From assembly GCA_016195815.1 (NCBI GenBank), contig JACPYX010000008.1, positions 62,001-126,000 of the forward strand: a stretch of 64,000 bases of DNA. The letters are read 5' to 3'. The position numbers and the translations under genes were made by a program. Under the pieces are notes generated by a model. It had not been told where the DNA came from. It ran no database searches and worked only from the letters and a program-made list of their open reading frames with translations. Shown one piece after another: positions 50,503 to 59,965 of the stretch (within the stretch, counting starts at the first letter, position 1; each line of letters begins with the position of its first letter). This stretch comes from Chloroflexota bacterium. Lineage in GTDB: Bacteria; Chloroflexota; Anaerolineae; Anaerolineales; Villigracilaceae.

Positions 50503-51201
50503 ATGATCACCGTCAAAAAACTCGTCAAGCGTTTTGGCATGAAGACCGTCCTGCGCGGCGTGGACTTGGAAGTCCAGCCCGGAGAGTTCGTCGCGCTTCT
50601 CGGTCCGAACGGCGCGGGCAAGACGACTTTTCTGCGCATCCTCGCCTCCCTTTCGCGTCCGTCGCTGGGCGAGGTGCGCGTGGCAGGCTATCGTCTGCCC
50701 GGCGAGGCCGCGGCGGTGCGCGCCAACCTGGGCGTGGTTTCGCATTTGCCTTTGCTATACGGCGACTTGACCGCCGAAGAAAATCTGCGTTTTTATGGAC
50801 GCATGTATAACATATCGAATATCGAGTTTCGAATATCGGAAGTTTTAGAAATGGTTGGGCTTGAAAACCGAAGACGCGACCTCGTCCGGACTTTCTCGCG
50901 CGGTATGCAGCAGCGCCTCGCCATTGGCCGCGCCGTGATCCACGACCCGGAAGTCATGCTCTTCGATGAACCCTACACCGGCCTCGACCAGGATGCATCA
51001 TCCATGTTGGATGAAGTGCTTCGCTCTGTGGCCGCGCAGGGACGCACGGTGGTGATGACCTCGCACGATCTGGCGCGCGCCGAAGATTTGGCGACGCGCT
51101 TCGACATTTTGTCGCGCGGCATAATCACCGCCTCAGTCACACGCAACAATCTCAAGAAGACCAGCCTGCCGGCCTTCTACAAACAGGCATTGGCAAATTG
51201 A
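50503..51201 (+). CDS. ccmA: Haem exporter ATP-binding subunit CcmA
   Basis: The 232-residue ABC ATPase has Walker A LLGPNGAGKTTFL, signature FSRGMQQRLAIGRA, Walker B EVMLFDEP and the switch His in MTSHDLARAED. With CcmB and CcmC it forms the ABC complex that releases holo-CcmE. The helical subdomain holds an unusual loop, MYNISNIEFRISEVL, encoded by a repeat-like segment (50815-50838). Its stop is one base before the ccmB start. Confidence 0.95.
   Translation: MITVKKLVKRFGMKTVLRGVDLEVQPGEFVALLGPNGAGKTTFLRILASLSRPSLGEVRVAGYRLPGEAAAVRANLGVVSHLPLLYGDLTAEENLRFYGRMYNISNIEFRISEVLEMVGLENRRRDLVRTFSRGMQQRLAIGRAVIHDPEVMLFDEPYTGLDQDASSMLDEVLRSVAAQGRTVVMTSHDLARAEDLATRFDILSRGIITASVTRNNLKKTSLPAFYKQALAN
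50815..50838. repeat. TCGAATATCG repeat pair within ccmA
   Basis: TCGAATATCG occurs at 50815-50824 and again at 50829-50838, in frame, encoding the loop NIEFRIS. The stretch is also partly palindromic. Confidence 0.4.
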
Positions 51202-51202
51202 C

Positions 51203-51934
51203 ATGAACGACAGACCATTGACCATCAACCAAACATTGTCCATCGTCCGCCGCCCATCGCCGAACTTTTTAAAAGCCACGTTTGCCGTCGTTTGGAAAGA
51301 CCTGGCCGCCGAATTTCGCTCGCGCGAATTGTTCTCGGCCATGCTGGTCTTTTCGCTGCTGGTCATTCTGATCTTCAATTTCGCTCTCGAGCTGGATATA
51401 AAAACGCGCCAGTCCGTGACTTCGGGCGTGCTGTGGGTGACCTTTGCCTTCGCAGGCACTCTGGGACTCAACCGCTCCATGTCTGTGGAAAAAGATCGCG
51501 GCTGTCTCGATGGACTCCTGCTGGCGCCCGTTGACCGCGCCGCTATTTATTTTGGCAAAGTCATCAGCAACCTGGTCTTCATGCTGATCGTCGAAGCCAT
51601 CGTCCTGCCGGTTTACTCATTCCTTTATAACATCAATTTGTTCCAGCCCGGACTCTTGCTGGTCGTCCTGCTCGGCTCGATTGGCTATGTCACAGTTGGA
51701 ACCCTGCTTGCCAGCATGGCCGTCCAGACGCGCACGCGGGACGTGCTCCTGCCCATTTTGCTGTTCCCGGTTGCAGTCCCGGTATTGATCGCCTCCGTCA
51801 AAGCCAGCGGCGGATTCTTAACCAGCGCAGACTTCGCATCCGAGATCATGCCGTGGATCAATCTACTTATCGTTTACGACGTTATCTTCACTGCTATTGC
51901 CTTTATGGTGTTTGATTACGTGGTTGAAGAATAA
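51203..51934 (+). CDS. ccmB: Haem exporter permease CcmB
   Basis: The 243-residue membrane protein has six hydrophobic segments. The conserved start of CcmB is VVWKDLAAEFRSRELFSAML, followed by LGLNRSMSVEKDRGCLDGLL. It is the permease partner of CcmA. The first 21 residues (MNDRPLTINQTLSIVRRPSP) come from a CCATTGACCATC ... CATTGTCCATCGTCC repeat-like stretch and are not part of the conserved domain. A later start is possible, but none has a better ribosome binding site. Confidence 0.94.
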   Translation: MNDRPLTINQTLSIVRRPSPNFLKATFAVVWKDLAAEFRSRELFSAMLVFSLLVILIFNFALELDIKTRQSVTSGVLWVTFAFAGTLGLNRSMSVEKDRGCLDGLLLAPVDRAAIYFGKVISNLVFMLIVEAIVLPVYSFLYNINLFQPGLLLVVLLGSIGYVTVGTLLASMAVQTRTRDVLLPILLFPVAVPVLIASVKASGGFLTSADFASEIMPWINLLIVYDVIFTAIAFMVFDYVVEE

Positions 51935-52017
51935 AATCAATATCTCTGAGCGCCGTCTCTGGCGCGCCACCAGCCGCCGAGACAGCAGCTTGAGCAAATA
52001 TTACCCAAAGGAGTCTT

Positions 52018-52716
52018 ATGGAGCCAAAACCGATTGCTCTTAAAGTGCTCGATATTATTTCCGTTATTTTGCTGGGCACAGCGACCTACCTCGCCCTCGT
52101 CTTCGCGCCAACCGAAGCCGTGATGGGACAAGTCCAGCGTGTCTTCTATTTCCACGTTGGCACAGCCTGGGTGGGATTGCTCGGATTTCTGCTGGCCGCC
52201 GCGGCCGGCATCATCTACCTGGTCAAGAAAGACGTCAAATGGGACATCATCGAAGTCGCCTCGGTCGAGATCAGCCTGGTGTTCTTCCTGATCACCATCA
52301 TGCTCGGCTCGATCTGGGCGCGTCCCGTTTGGAATACCTGGTGGACTTGGGATCCGCGCCTCACCACCGCCGCCATCACCGAATTGATCTACATCGCATA
52401 CTTCATGCTGCGTGAAGGCATCGAAGACCCCGACCGCCGCGCCCGCTTTGGCGCGGTTTATACCATCCTGGGCGGCGTGAGCGCACCGATCACTTTCATG
52501 TCCATCCGCTTATTCCGCACCATCCATCCCGTTGTCATCGGCTCACAGTCCGCCGCCGCGCAGGGTGGTTTCTCCATGACCGGCGGCATGAAGGTCGCGT
52601 TCTTCTTCGCGCTATTCACATTCACAGTCATCTTCATTGATTTATTCTGGCATCGTATTCGCCTCGGTACTCTAGCCGCCAAAGTCGAACAGCTTAAACT
52701 TAACATTATGAATTAG
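52018..52716 (+). CDS. ccmC: Haem transporter CcmC
   Basis: The 232-residue protein has six membrane helices and the tryptophan-rich motif VWNTWWTWDPRLTTAAITEL, the haem-handling signature of CcmC. His residues flanking it (YFHVGTAWVG and RLFRTIHPVVI) match the conserved axial ligands. CcmC loads haem onto CcmE. AAAGGAG lies nine bases before the ATG. The CcmD-like gene follows after eight bases. Confidence 0.96.
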   Translation: MEPKPIALKVLDIISVILLGTATYLALVFAPTEAVMGQVQRVFYFHVGTAWVGLLGFLLAAAAGIIYLVKKDVKWDIIEVASVEISLVFFLITIMLGSIWARPVWNTWWTWDPRLTTAAITELIYIAYFMLREGIEDPDRRARFGAVYTILGGVSAPITFMSIRLFRTIHPVVIGSQSAAAQGGFSMTGGMKVAFFFALFTFTVIFIDLFWHRIRLGTLAAKVEQLKLNIMN

Positions 52717-52724
52717 GAGACACC

Positions 52725-52964
52725 ATGTTCTTTCAAGATGCCCCCCCCGACACTTCCGGTTATATGATCGCAGGCTATCTTATTTTTTTTATAGTCATGG
52801 CAATCTATCTCATCAGTTTTTTTCTCCGCTCCCGGAATCTGAAGCAAGACTTGTCTGTGCTTGAAGATATGAAACAGGAAAGCACAACAACAGCAGGTAA
52901 AGCAACAGCCAACAAACCGGCCAAATCGAAGACAACTTCTGCAAGATCAAAGAAAAAGAAATAG
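52725..52964 (+). CDS. CcmD-like small membrane protein
   Basis: The 79-residue protein has one membrane helix (YMIAGYLIFFIVMAIYLISFF) followed by a Lys/Ala/Thr-rich cytosolic tail. Its size, single helix and position after ccmC fit CcmD, which helps CcmC and CcmE come together. CcmD sequences are poorly conserved, so the call rests on context. The tail, with many lysines (TTSARSKKKK), is longer than usual. The operon terminator follows. Confidence 0.8.
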   Translation: MFFQDAPPDTSGYMIAGYLIFFIVMAIYLISFFLRSRNLKQDLSVLEDMKQESTTTAGKATANKPAKSKTTSARSKKKK

Positions 52965-52974
52965 TTGCAGCATA

Positions 52975-53015
52975 AACGGAGTCCGCTATAATAAGAATGG
53001 ACTCCGTTATTTTTT
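52975..53015 (+). terminator. Intrinsic terminator of the ccm operon
   Basis: AACGGAGTCC and GGACTCCGTT form a 10-bp stem followed by ATTTTTT. The loop contains TATAAT (52986-52991), which may act as the -10 box of the next gene. Confidence 0.85.
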
Positions 53016-53018
53016 ACA

Positions 53019-54629
53019 ATGACGCGACGCGCGATCTTCCTGCCCGGATTATTTGCCATCCTGCTGACCATGATCAGCATGGCGCTTCTTCCCGCGACCT
53101 CCAGCCGGGCGGCTGAATCCGCACCCCCGCCCGGCCCCGATCGCGTCTCCACCATCACCGTTGATTACACCGCCTACGAATGGTGGATGGCTGCCTGGCG
53201 CAAGAATTCCGTTGCCTGCTCGATCATTGTTGATCATGAAGGACAACCCACGCTGGGAGAAGTGTACCGGGATTGCAACGCGGCAGTTTACAATACCTGG
53301 AAGACCCAGAAACCCTGCATTGATAACATCTGCGCGGGATATTATCTATATTTGGTTCAGACGCGCAAATCGCAAAGAGAAATGACGGTTAAACTGCCGC
53401 CGCCCACAGTGACGTTATCGCTGGAGAACTGCGCCCCCGTTTCCAGGTCCGGCACGAATATATGTGAATCAACTCCAACCCTCGTGCTTACAGGCCAGGA
53501 GCCGCTTCCCAACGAACGCATCAGACGCATCGAAGGCACAATGGACGGCACACCATTCACCTGCGACCCAATCTGCAAATTGCGTCTTGCCCCCACCGAT
53601 GACAACGGCGTCAGGCTTGAGTTTTGGGCATGGTCGAGTTACGGCGATAGCAGCCCGGTCTTCACCGGACAAGTGCGCGTCGCGATCGCGGACGAAAATA
53701 ACCCTGATCAATATTCCTGGTACGTAGACGTACTTTCAAGTCAATGGCAGGGGGTTCCGAACGCATCGTGCTCTGAGACGTGGGGAACTTTCCCACCTGT
53801 GGGCGGACCGCCCGATTGGTTAAGCACGCCGAAAGATCCATCTGAATTGAGCAGTGACATTCCCTACAACTATCTTTCTGCGAACCTGATCCTGCAAGGC
53901 GTGGTGGATGCCAGCGGCTGTCCGGATGGCGGACTTCTGCCCGATGGCGGCGCCAACCAATGCGGGCTGGATGCCGCCCGCAGCCAGGTGGACGCCTGGC
54001 AAAACCAATTCGATTCGCTCATTTTGGATACATCGCAAAATACCGGCGTCCCGGCAAAATTGTTGAAGAATCTCTTTGCGCGTGAAAGCCAGTTCTGGCC
54101 CGGTGTCTTCAAGGCCAGCACGGATGCCGGCCTGGGTCAATTGACCGAAAACGGCGCGGATACTGCGCTGCTTTGGAATCCATCCTTCTACAATCAATAT
54201 TGCCCGCTCGTGCTTTCCTCCGAATCATGCAGCAAAGGATATTTACATCTCAAGGAAAAAGATCAACTGCTTCTGCGGCAGGCATTGGTCGGCAGTGTCA
54301 ACGCTGCCTGTGACAATTGTCCGCTCGGCATTGATTTGAGTCAGGCCAATTTCAGTGTCGCTGTTTTTGCCCAAACCCTGCTCGCCAGTTGCGAGCAAAC
54401 CGGCCAGATCATTCAGAACAACACGGGGCAGTTACCGGGCGATGCTGCGTCGTATGAAGATTTGTGGAAGTTCACGCTCGTCAACTACAACGCCGGCGCG
54501 GGATGCCTGGGTCTGGCAGTGAACGAAACCTGGAACGCGGAACGCAAGCTCACCTGGGATGCGATGTCCACGCGCTTCACCGATGTCTGCGCGCCAGCTG
54601 CAAATTATGTGAGCGACATCAGCAAGTAA
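53019..54629 (+). CDS. Secreted protein with lytic transglycosylase-like domain
   Basis: The 536-residue exported protein starts with a signal peptide (FLPGLFAILLTMISMALLP). The N-terminal half (about 35-290) has several Cys pairs and beta-strand character and is not recognised. The C-terminal part resembles a soluble lytic transglycosylase/lysozyme fold: LLKNLFARESQFWPG, with a likely catalytic Glu, and ASTDAGLGQLTENGADTAL. It may cleave peptidoglycan or act as a structural relative. Eight or more cysteines suggest disulfide bonding outside the cell. It begins four bases after the ccm terminator. Confidence 0.72.
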   Translation: MTRRAIFLPGLFAILLTMISMALLPATSSRAAESAPPPGPDRVSTITVDYTAYEWWMAAWRKNSVACSIIVDHEGQPTLGEVYRDCNAAVYNTWKTQKPCIDNICAGYYLYLVQTRKSQREMTVKLPPPTVTLSLENCAPVSRSGTNICESTPTLVLTGQEPLPNERIRRIEGTMDGTPFTCDPICKLRLAPTDDNGVRLEFWAWSSYGDSSPVFTGQVRVAIADENNPDQYSWYVDVLSSQWQGVPNASCSETWGTFPPVGGPPDWLSTPKDPSELSSDIPYNYLSANLILQGVVDASGCPDGGLLPDGGANQCGLDAARSQVDAWQNQFDSLILDTSQNTGVPAKLLKNLFARESQFWPGVFKASTDAGLGQLTENGADTALLWNPSFYNQYCPLVLSSESCSKGYLHLKEKDQLLLRQALVGSVNAACDNCPLGIDLSQANFSVAVFAQTLLASCEQTGQIIQNNTGQLPGDAASYEDLWKFTLVNYNAGAGCLGLAVNETWNAERKLTWDAMSTRFTDVCAPAANYVSDISK

Positions 54630-54712
54630 CAACTGAAAATTTTTCGTTTTATGCTAAACTAAAATCAAATTAACCCCTCTCGTCCTTCCCGCACAAAACA
54701 ACGGGTAAGCGG

Positions 54713-54741
54713 CCTCCCCAAATTTGTCGAATTTGGGGAGG
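54713..54741. repeat. CCTCCCCAAATT palindrome
   Basis: A 12-bp perfect inverted repeat with loop TGTCG, followed by GTTGGGGTGAAGG, a common composition of dispersed repeats. It is related to 16709-16729. No T-run follows, so it is not a classic terminator. Confidence 0.65.
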
Positions 54742-54770
54742 GTTGGGGTGAAGGCTAAACGGAGGCACAC

Positions 54771-56762
54771 ATGCTTACCCTCATTGAAAAGATCCTCTTC
54801 GCCATTGCTGTTCTTATTTCCCTGTACTTCACCTGGCGCGGTGTGGAACGTATCATCAAACTCATCTCCAGCGGACAGGGCCAGCCCGATTGGAAGGCCG
54901 CCTTCAAACGCATCCCCAAAGTCCTTGCAAAAGTCGTTTCGTTCCAGCCCGTTTTTCGTTTTCGCTTTTGGCCCAGCCTGCTCCACGCCCTGATCGGCTG
55001 GGGCTTTCTTGTTTTTCTGCTGGTCAATCTTTCGGATTTGATCAAAGGCTACACCGGTTTCAGCATCCTCTATCAGACCGGATTATTCGGTGACGTTTAC
55101 AGACTCTTTGCGGACATTGCCAATGTGGCGATCATCGTCGGCATTCTGGCGATGGCCGTGCGCCGCTTCATTCTTCGACCCGCGACTCTGTCCACGCGCC
55201 AGACGACTCTGCTCGACCCGAAGGCGCGCATCGGTATCTCGCGCGATTCATTCATCGTGGCGGCGTTTATCTTCGTCCATAATATGTCTCGATTTTTAGG
55301 CGAGTCGTTTTATCTCGCAGAAAACGGCCTGGCTGACAGGTGGCAGCCGGCCATTTCAACGGCCGCCCGCTTATGGTCCGGCACAGATGCGAACGCGCTT
55401 ATCATCGGCGAACATGCCATGTGGTGGATCTCGCTCGGCGCGGTGGTCGCGTTCCTTCCATATTTTCCGTACAGCAAACACATTCATCTTTTCTTCGCGC
55501 CGTTGAATATTTGGATGAAACCGCAGAGACATTCCATCGGCGAGTTGAAATATTTGAATCTCGACGACACATCCATTGAACAATTCGGCGCGGCGACGAT
55601 GAAGGACCTGGGCTGGGAACAAGTGATGGATAGTTACGCGTGCATCATGTGTTTCCGCTGCCAGGAAGTTTGCCCGGCCTATAACACCGGAAAACTTTTG
55701 TCGCCTGCCGCGTTGGAAATCAACAAGCGTTACAACTTCAATCACGGCGGCGGCACGGACGTTCCGATGCTGAACTTGATCTCGGAAGAAGCTGTGTGGG
55801 CCTGTACTTCGTGCGGCGCGTGCGTGGACATTTGCCCGGTGGGCAACGAGCCGATGCGCGACATTTTGGATATTCGCCGCAATCTCGTCTTGACGGAAAA
55901 CAAATTTCCAAAGCAATTGGAAAATGCTTTTCGCGGAATGGAACGCAACGCCAATCCTTGGAATGTGTCGCAGGCGGACCGAATGAAATGGGCCGACGGT
56001 TTGAACGTGCCGACCATCGAGACAAACCCCGAACCTGATATTCTGTGGTGGGTCGGGTGTGCGCCCGCCACCGATGCGCGCGCCCAAAAAACATCACAAG
56101 CCTTTGCAAAAATTTTGAGCGCGGCCGGAGTCAATTACGCCGTGCTCGGAAAGAACGAGCAATGCACAGGCGACTCTGCTCGACGCGCAGGACGCGAAGA
56201 TATCTTCTTCGCACTGGCAACGACCAATGTCGAGATATTAAATGAAGTCAAGCCAAAACGAATCGTCACAACCTGCCCGCATTGTTTGCATACGATCAAG
56301 AACGAGTATCCGGCCTTCGGCGGGAATTACACGGTCATTCATCACACGCAGTTGATCAATGAACTGGTGGGGGCCGGCAAAATTCACATAAACCTGGATG
56401 GCGATAACGATAATATAAAGATCACCTTCCATGATCCCTGCTATCTTGGACGCCACAACCAAATCTTCGATGCGCCGCGCGATGATTTGAAGTCAGCGGG
56501 ATTGCAGGTGATCGAGATGCCGCGCAATGGCGCCAAGTCATTCTGTTGCGGCGCGGGCGGAGGGCAAATGTGGAAGGAAGAGGAGAACGGCACGGCGCGC
56601 GTGAATTCGACTCGTTTCGCCGAGGCTAAATCAACCGGAGCGAACACCGTGGCAGTCGGCTGTCCATTCTGCCTGACGATGATGAGCGATGCATCGAAAA
56701 CAGACGGCGGCGCGATTCAGGTCAAGGATGTTGCGGAATTGGTGGCGGAAAGACTCAAGTAA
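54771..56762 (+). CDS. Membrane Fe-S oxidoreductase (HdrD/FadF-like)
   Basis: The protein has 663 residues. The N-terminal part (1-270) has several membrane helices of the NarI type, with His residues in the helices that could hold haem b. Two [4Fe-4S] motifs follow, CIMCFRCQEVCPAYNTG and CTSCGACVDICPVGNEP, then two CCG domains (CPHCLHTIKNEYP ... CCGAGGGQMWKEE and CPFCLTMM) as in heterodisulfide reductase subunit D. Proteins of this layout (FadF/EtfQO-like) pass electrons from electron-transfer flavoprotein or acyl-CoA oxidation to quinone. ACGGAGG precedes the ATG. It converges with sdhB. Confidence 0.88.
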   Translation: MLTLIEKILFAIAVLISLYFTWRGVERIIKLISSGQGQPDWKAAFKRIPKVLAKVVSFQPVFRFRFWPSLLHALIGWGFLVFLLVNLSDLIKGYTGFSILYQTGLFGDVYRLFADIANVAIIVGILAMAVRRFILRPATLSTRQTTLLDPKARIGISRDSFIVAAFIFVHNMSRFLGESFYLAENGLADRWQPAISTAARLWSGTDANALIIGEHAMWWISLGAVVAFLPYFPYSKHIHLFFAPLNIWMKPQRHSIGELKYLNLDDTSIEQFGAATMKDLGWEQVMDSYACIMCFRCQEVCPAYNTGKLLSPAALEINKRYNFNHGGGTDVPMLNLISEEAVWACTSCGACVDICPVGNEPMRDILDIRRNLVLTENKFPKQLENAFRGMERNANPWNVSQADRMKWADGLNVPTIETNPEPDILWWVGCAPATDARAQKTSQAFAKILSAAGVNYAVLGKNEQCTGDSARRAGREDIFFALATTNVEILNEVKPKRIVTTCPHCLHTIKNEYPAFGGNYTVIHHTQLINELVGAGKIHINLDGDNDNIKITFHDPCYLGRHNQIFDAPRDDLKSAGLQVIEMPRNGAKSFCCGAGGGQMWKEEENGTARVNSTRFAEAKSTGANTVAVGCPFCLTMMSDASKTDGGAIQVKDVAELVAERLK

Positions 56763-56896
56763 TCAGGGAACAGCATTTGTAAAAGGATAGCAGAACGTCC
56801 CGAGGCGTTGTCCTGAGTCTGTCGAAGAGTTTCCGTGCTTCAAGTTCGTTTTCTGCCTAAACCCTCGGGGCAGTGCGTCACATTGGTCATTAAATC

Positions 56897-56927
56897 AGCA
56901 GGCCGCGTCGTACGGACGCGGCCTGCT
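56897..56927. terminator. Bidirectional terminator between the Fe-S oxidoreductase and sdhB
   Basis: AGCAGGCCGCGTC, loop GTACG and GACGCGGCCTGCT form a perfect 13-bp stem, followed by CTTTATTTATA on the plus strand. It separates two convergent genes. Confidence 0.85.
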
Positions 56928-56945
56928 CTTTATTTATAATTCTGT

Positions 56946-57656
56946 TTAGTCCAACTTGCCTGTCACCATTGCCATTTTCAACTCACCGATGGCTTTGGTG
57001 ATCTTGATATCACGCGGACAAGCCATTGTGCAATTGAAGATGGTATGACAGCGCGCCACGCCGTTCGTCTCGCTCAGGATCTCCAGGCGCTGAGATGCGG
57101 CCTCATCGCGGCTGTCGAAAATGAAACGATGTGCGGTCACCAGGGCGGCTGGCCCAAGATAACTCTCGTTGCCCCAATAAGATGGGCAGGATGTGGTGCA
57201 GGCCGCACACAGGATACACTTGGTCGTCTCATCGAAGCGGGCGCGGTCTTCGGGCGATTGCAATCGTTCCTTGCCATCCGCGGGCAGAGGTGATTCGTTG
57301 ATGAAATACGGCAGGACTTTTTTGTAGTTGTTGAAGAACGGTTCCATATCAACGATCAAGTCTTTAATGACCTTCAAACCAAGCAACGGCTCGACCGTGA
57401 TCTTATGGCCCACATCGCGCACCAGCGTTTTACACGCCAGATAATTGCGTCCGTTGATGCGCAGGGCGTCCGATCCGCACACGCCGTGCGCGCACGAGCG
57501 CCGGAACGACAGTGTGCCGTCAACATGGCCCTTCACTTTTTCAAGCAGGTCAAGGATTCGGTCGGTCTCTTCGGCCTCAATCGAGTAGGTCTCGTAATGC
57601 CATTTCTTGTCAACTTCAGGATTGTAGCGAAAAATCTTAAGTGTGACTTCCATCAT
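56946..57656 (-). CDS. sdhB: Succinate dehydrogenase iron-sulfur subunit
   Basis: The 236-residue protein has an N-terminal ferredoxin domain with [2Fe-2S] ligands (SCAHGVCGSDALRINGRNYLAC) and a C-terminal helical domain with CILCAACTTSCP ([4Fe-4S]), CHTIFNC and CTMACP ([3Fe-4S]). It relays electrons from SdhA to quinone in complex II. Start MMEVTLKIFRYNPE is nine bases after sdhA. It is the last gene of sdhCDAB. Confidence 0.97.
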   Translation of the reverse strand: MMEVTLKIFRYNPEVDKKWHYETYSIEAEETDRILDLLEKVKGHVDGTLSFRRSCAHGVCGSDALRINGRNYLACKTLVRDVGHKITVEPLLGLKVIKDLIVDMEPFFNNYKKVLPYFINESPLPADGKERLQSPEDRARFDETTKCILCAACTTSCPSYWGNESYLGPAALVTAHRFIFDSRDEAASQRLEILSETNGVARCHTIFNCTMACPRDIKITKAIGELKMAMVTGKLD

Positions 57657-57665
57657 CGCCTCTAC

Positions 57666-59459
57666 TTAATAAACACGTTTCTTGGGTTGATATTTCGTGA
57701 TGACAACCGGTTTATAGCCAATACTGACGTTGCCATCTTTCTTCCACGCCAGTGTATGCTTCAACCAGTTCTGGTCGTCGCGTTCGGGATAATCCTCGCG
57801 CGAATGCCCGCCGCGCGACTCTTTCCGGTTCAAGGCGCAGTGCGCGATCACTTCGGCCACTTCGAGCATGTTGCCTAATTCCCAGGTATTCAACAAATCG
57901 GTGTTGAAGATCCTGCCGGTATCGGTCACGCGCACTTGTTTGAAACGTTCCTGCAGCCCGCGGACTTTTTCGACCGCGCTCCGCATATCTTTTTCGTTTC
58001 GATAAATGCCGACCAGATCGAACATGACCTTCTTCATTTCCGTTGCAATATCGAAGGCATTCTCTTTGCCCGAACCATTCCTTAACGTATCAAACTGTGA
58101 CCTCGCGCCGGCTTCCGCGTCACCGGGCAGTTCCTGGAAATCAACCTGATTCGCATACTCTGCGGCCTTGATTCCGGAATGCTTGCCGAAGACCACCAGG
58201 TCGAGCAATGAGTTTGTGCCGAGGCGATTGCCTCCGTGCACTGAAACGCAGGCGCATTCGCCCGCCGCATAAAGTCCGGGAAAGACCGTGTTCTTATCGT
58301 CAATCACAACTTCGCCGTATTTGTTGGTCGGGATGCCGCCCATTGTGTAATGTGCCGTCGGCTGAATGGGCATCAACTGCGTGACCGGGTCAACGCCAAG
58401 GTAAACGCGGCAGAAGTCAATGATGTCCGGCAACTTTGCGAGAACTTCTTCGCCAGTGATCGTGTACGGTGAGCCGTCCGGGTTTGTGCGCCCGTCCAGC
58501 GCCGCGTATTTGATGACAGATTCGGGACGCACATCGAGATAAACATAATTCGAACCGTTGGCGCCGCGCCCCTCGCGAATTTCGGTATAGATGGCGCGGC
58601 TGACTACATCGCGCGAGGCCAGGTCTTTGACGGTCGGCGCGTACTTCGGCATGAAGCGTTCACCTTTGCCGTTGATCAGCACGCCGCCTTCGCCGCGCAC
58701 ACCTTCGGTAATAAGAATGCCAAGTTTGTAAATTCCGGTGGGGTGGAACTGGAAGAATTCCATATCTTCCAGCGGCAGGCCTTTGCGCAGAAGCATGGCC
58801 GCGCCATCGCCGGTGTAAGCATAAGCGTTGGATGTGACTTCAAAGATGCGGCCGTGTCCGCCGGTGGCAAAGATAACGGCCTTTGCATGGAAGGTGTGCA
58901 GTTCGCCGGTTGCCAACTCAACGGCTACAACGCCCGCGGCTTTGCCGTTGACGATCAAAAGTTCAAGCGCCTGATACTCATCGAAGAAATTCACCTTGTT
59001 CTTGAGACACTGCTGGTAGAGTGTTTGCAGGATCATGTGGCCGGTGCGGTCCGCAGCGTGCGCCGCGCGCCGGACGGGTTTTCCCGTTTCATTGTTGGTG
59101 TGCCCGCCAAATGGCCGCTGGGAGATGCGGCCTTCGGGTGTGCGGTCAAAGGGCAGGCCCATGTGTTCGAGTTCGAGCACCGCGTCAATGGCTTCGTTGC
59201 ACATAAACTCGATGGCATCCTGATCGCCGAGATAATCAGAGCCTTTGACAGTGTCATAGGTGTGCCATTCGGGTTTGTCTTCTTCGAGGTTGCCGAGCGC
59301 GGCGCCGATGCCGCCCTGCGCCGCGCCGGTATGCGAGCGCGTGGGATACAACTTGCTGATGACGGCGGTCTTTGCGCCGCGTGAGGCGTAGAGACCCGCC
59401 ATGAGTCCCGCGCCGCCCGCGCCGACGACGACTACGTCAAATTGATGAATATTTGCCAT
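57666..59459 (-). CDS. sdhA: Succinate dehydrogenase flavoprotein subunit
   Basis: The 597-residue FAD enzyme oxidises succinate to fumarate. [15 protein letters not shown] is the dinucleotide-binding motif, [17 protein letters not shown] carries the FAD-linking histidine, [16 protein letters not shown] and [31 protein letters not shown] are catalytic-core motifs, and the catalytic Arg region [17 protein letters not shown] is intact. The C-terminal [22 protein letters not shown] is typical of SdhA. It acts on the inner face of the membrane with SdhB. The start is 83 bases after sdhD, with a repeat (59474-59534) between them. Confidence 0.97.
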   Translation of the reverse strand: MANIHQFDVVVVGAGGAGLMAGLYASRGAKTAVISKLYPTRSHTGAAQGGIGAALGNLEEDKPEWHTYDTVKGSDYLGDQDAIEFMCNEAIDAVLELEHMGLPFDRTPEGRISQRPFGGHTNNETGKPVRRAAHAADRTGHMILQTLYQQCLKNKVNFFDEYQALELLIVNGKAAGVVAVELATGELHTFHAKAVIFATGGHGRIFEVTSNAYAYTGDGAAMLLRKGLPLEDMEFFQFHPTGIYKLGILITEGVRGEGGVLINGKGERFMPKYAPTVKDLASRDVVSRAIYTEIREGRGANGSNYVYLDVRPESVIKYAALDGRTNPDGSPYTITGEEVLAKLPDIIDFCRVYLGVDPVTQLMPIQPTAHYTMGGIPTNKYGEVVIDDKNTVFPGLYAAGECACVSVHGGNRLGTNSLLDLVVFGKHSGIKAAEYANQVDFQELPGDAEAGARSQFDTLRNGSGKENAFDIATEMKKVMFDLVGIYRNEKDMRSAVEKVRGLQERFKQVRVTDTGRIFNTDLLNTWELGNMLEVAEVIAHCALNRKESRGGHSREDYPERDDQNWLKHTLAWKKDGNVSIGYKPVVITKYQPKKRVY

Positions 59460-59473
59460 GAATTACTCCAAAC

Positions 59474-59534
59474 TTAACCACGAAGGGTACGAAGGTCGCA
59501 AAGGAAAAAACGCAATCGTGTTCTTTGTGGTTAA
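59474..59534. repeat. TTAACCACGAAG inverted repeat between sdhD and sdhA
   Basis: TTAACCACGAAG (59474-59485) pairs with CTTTGTGGTTAA (59523-59534) with one mismatch, with GGTACGAAGGTCGCAAAGG between. It is the same family as the outer element at 18074-18298 and the partial copy at 11148-11196. It would fold inside the sdh mRNA. Confidence 0.65.
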
Positions 59535-59542
59535 AAATATTT

Positions 59543-59965
59543 TTACGAAGCCCAGATGACATAAATAGCGATGGCATTCACAACCAGCGCATACGCGATG
59601 ATACCATTGCGGAACCAGCGCCGCGCAACAACACCGGCGAAATAATCGTCCAGGATTTCAAGCACGCCATGTACGCCATGCCCTGAGACGATCAGCACAA
59701 ATGCGATGACCATTAACTTGACGAGAATGGTGATCCATATATATGCGCCCAGTGGGTTTTCGTTGAGGTTGGGGAGGAACGCCCAGCGCAGAATGTCGGC
59801 GAGGTTAGCGCCGGTCTGCGCGCTGACGATCAAGCCGCCGATCAATCCTGCCAGGATGAATCCGTACATTGCCAGCGCGGTAAGACGCGTAAAGATCCAC
59901 ATGATCATTTCAAAGTTGAACCCGCGTTTCGACAAGGGCAGGGTTCTAGGTTTTGCAGTTTCCAT
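59543..59965 (-). CDS. sdhD: Succinate dehydrogenase membrane anchor subunit SdhD
   Basis: The 140-residue protein has three membrane helices (LTALAMYGFILAGLIGGLIV, WITILVKLMVIAFVLIV, GIIAYALVVNAIAIYVIW). The motif SGHGVHGVLEILDDYFAG carries the His expected for haem b and the Asp-Tyr pair near the quinone site. With SdhC it anchors SdhAB and binds quinone. It starts immediately after the sdhC stop with no gap. The N-terminal tail is basic. Confidence 0.9.
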   Translation of the reverse strand: METAKPRTLPLSKRGFNFEMIMWIFTRLTALAMYGFILAGLIGGLIVSAQTGANLADILRWAFLPNLNENPLGAYIWITILVKLMVIAFVLIVSGHGVHGVLEILDDYFAGVVARRWFRNGIIAYALVVNAIAIYVIWAS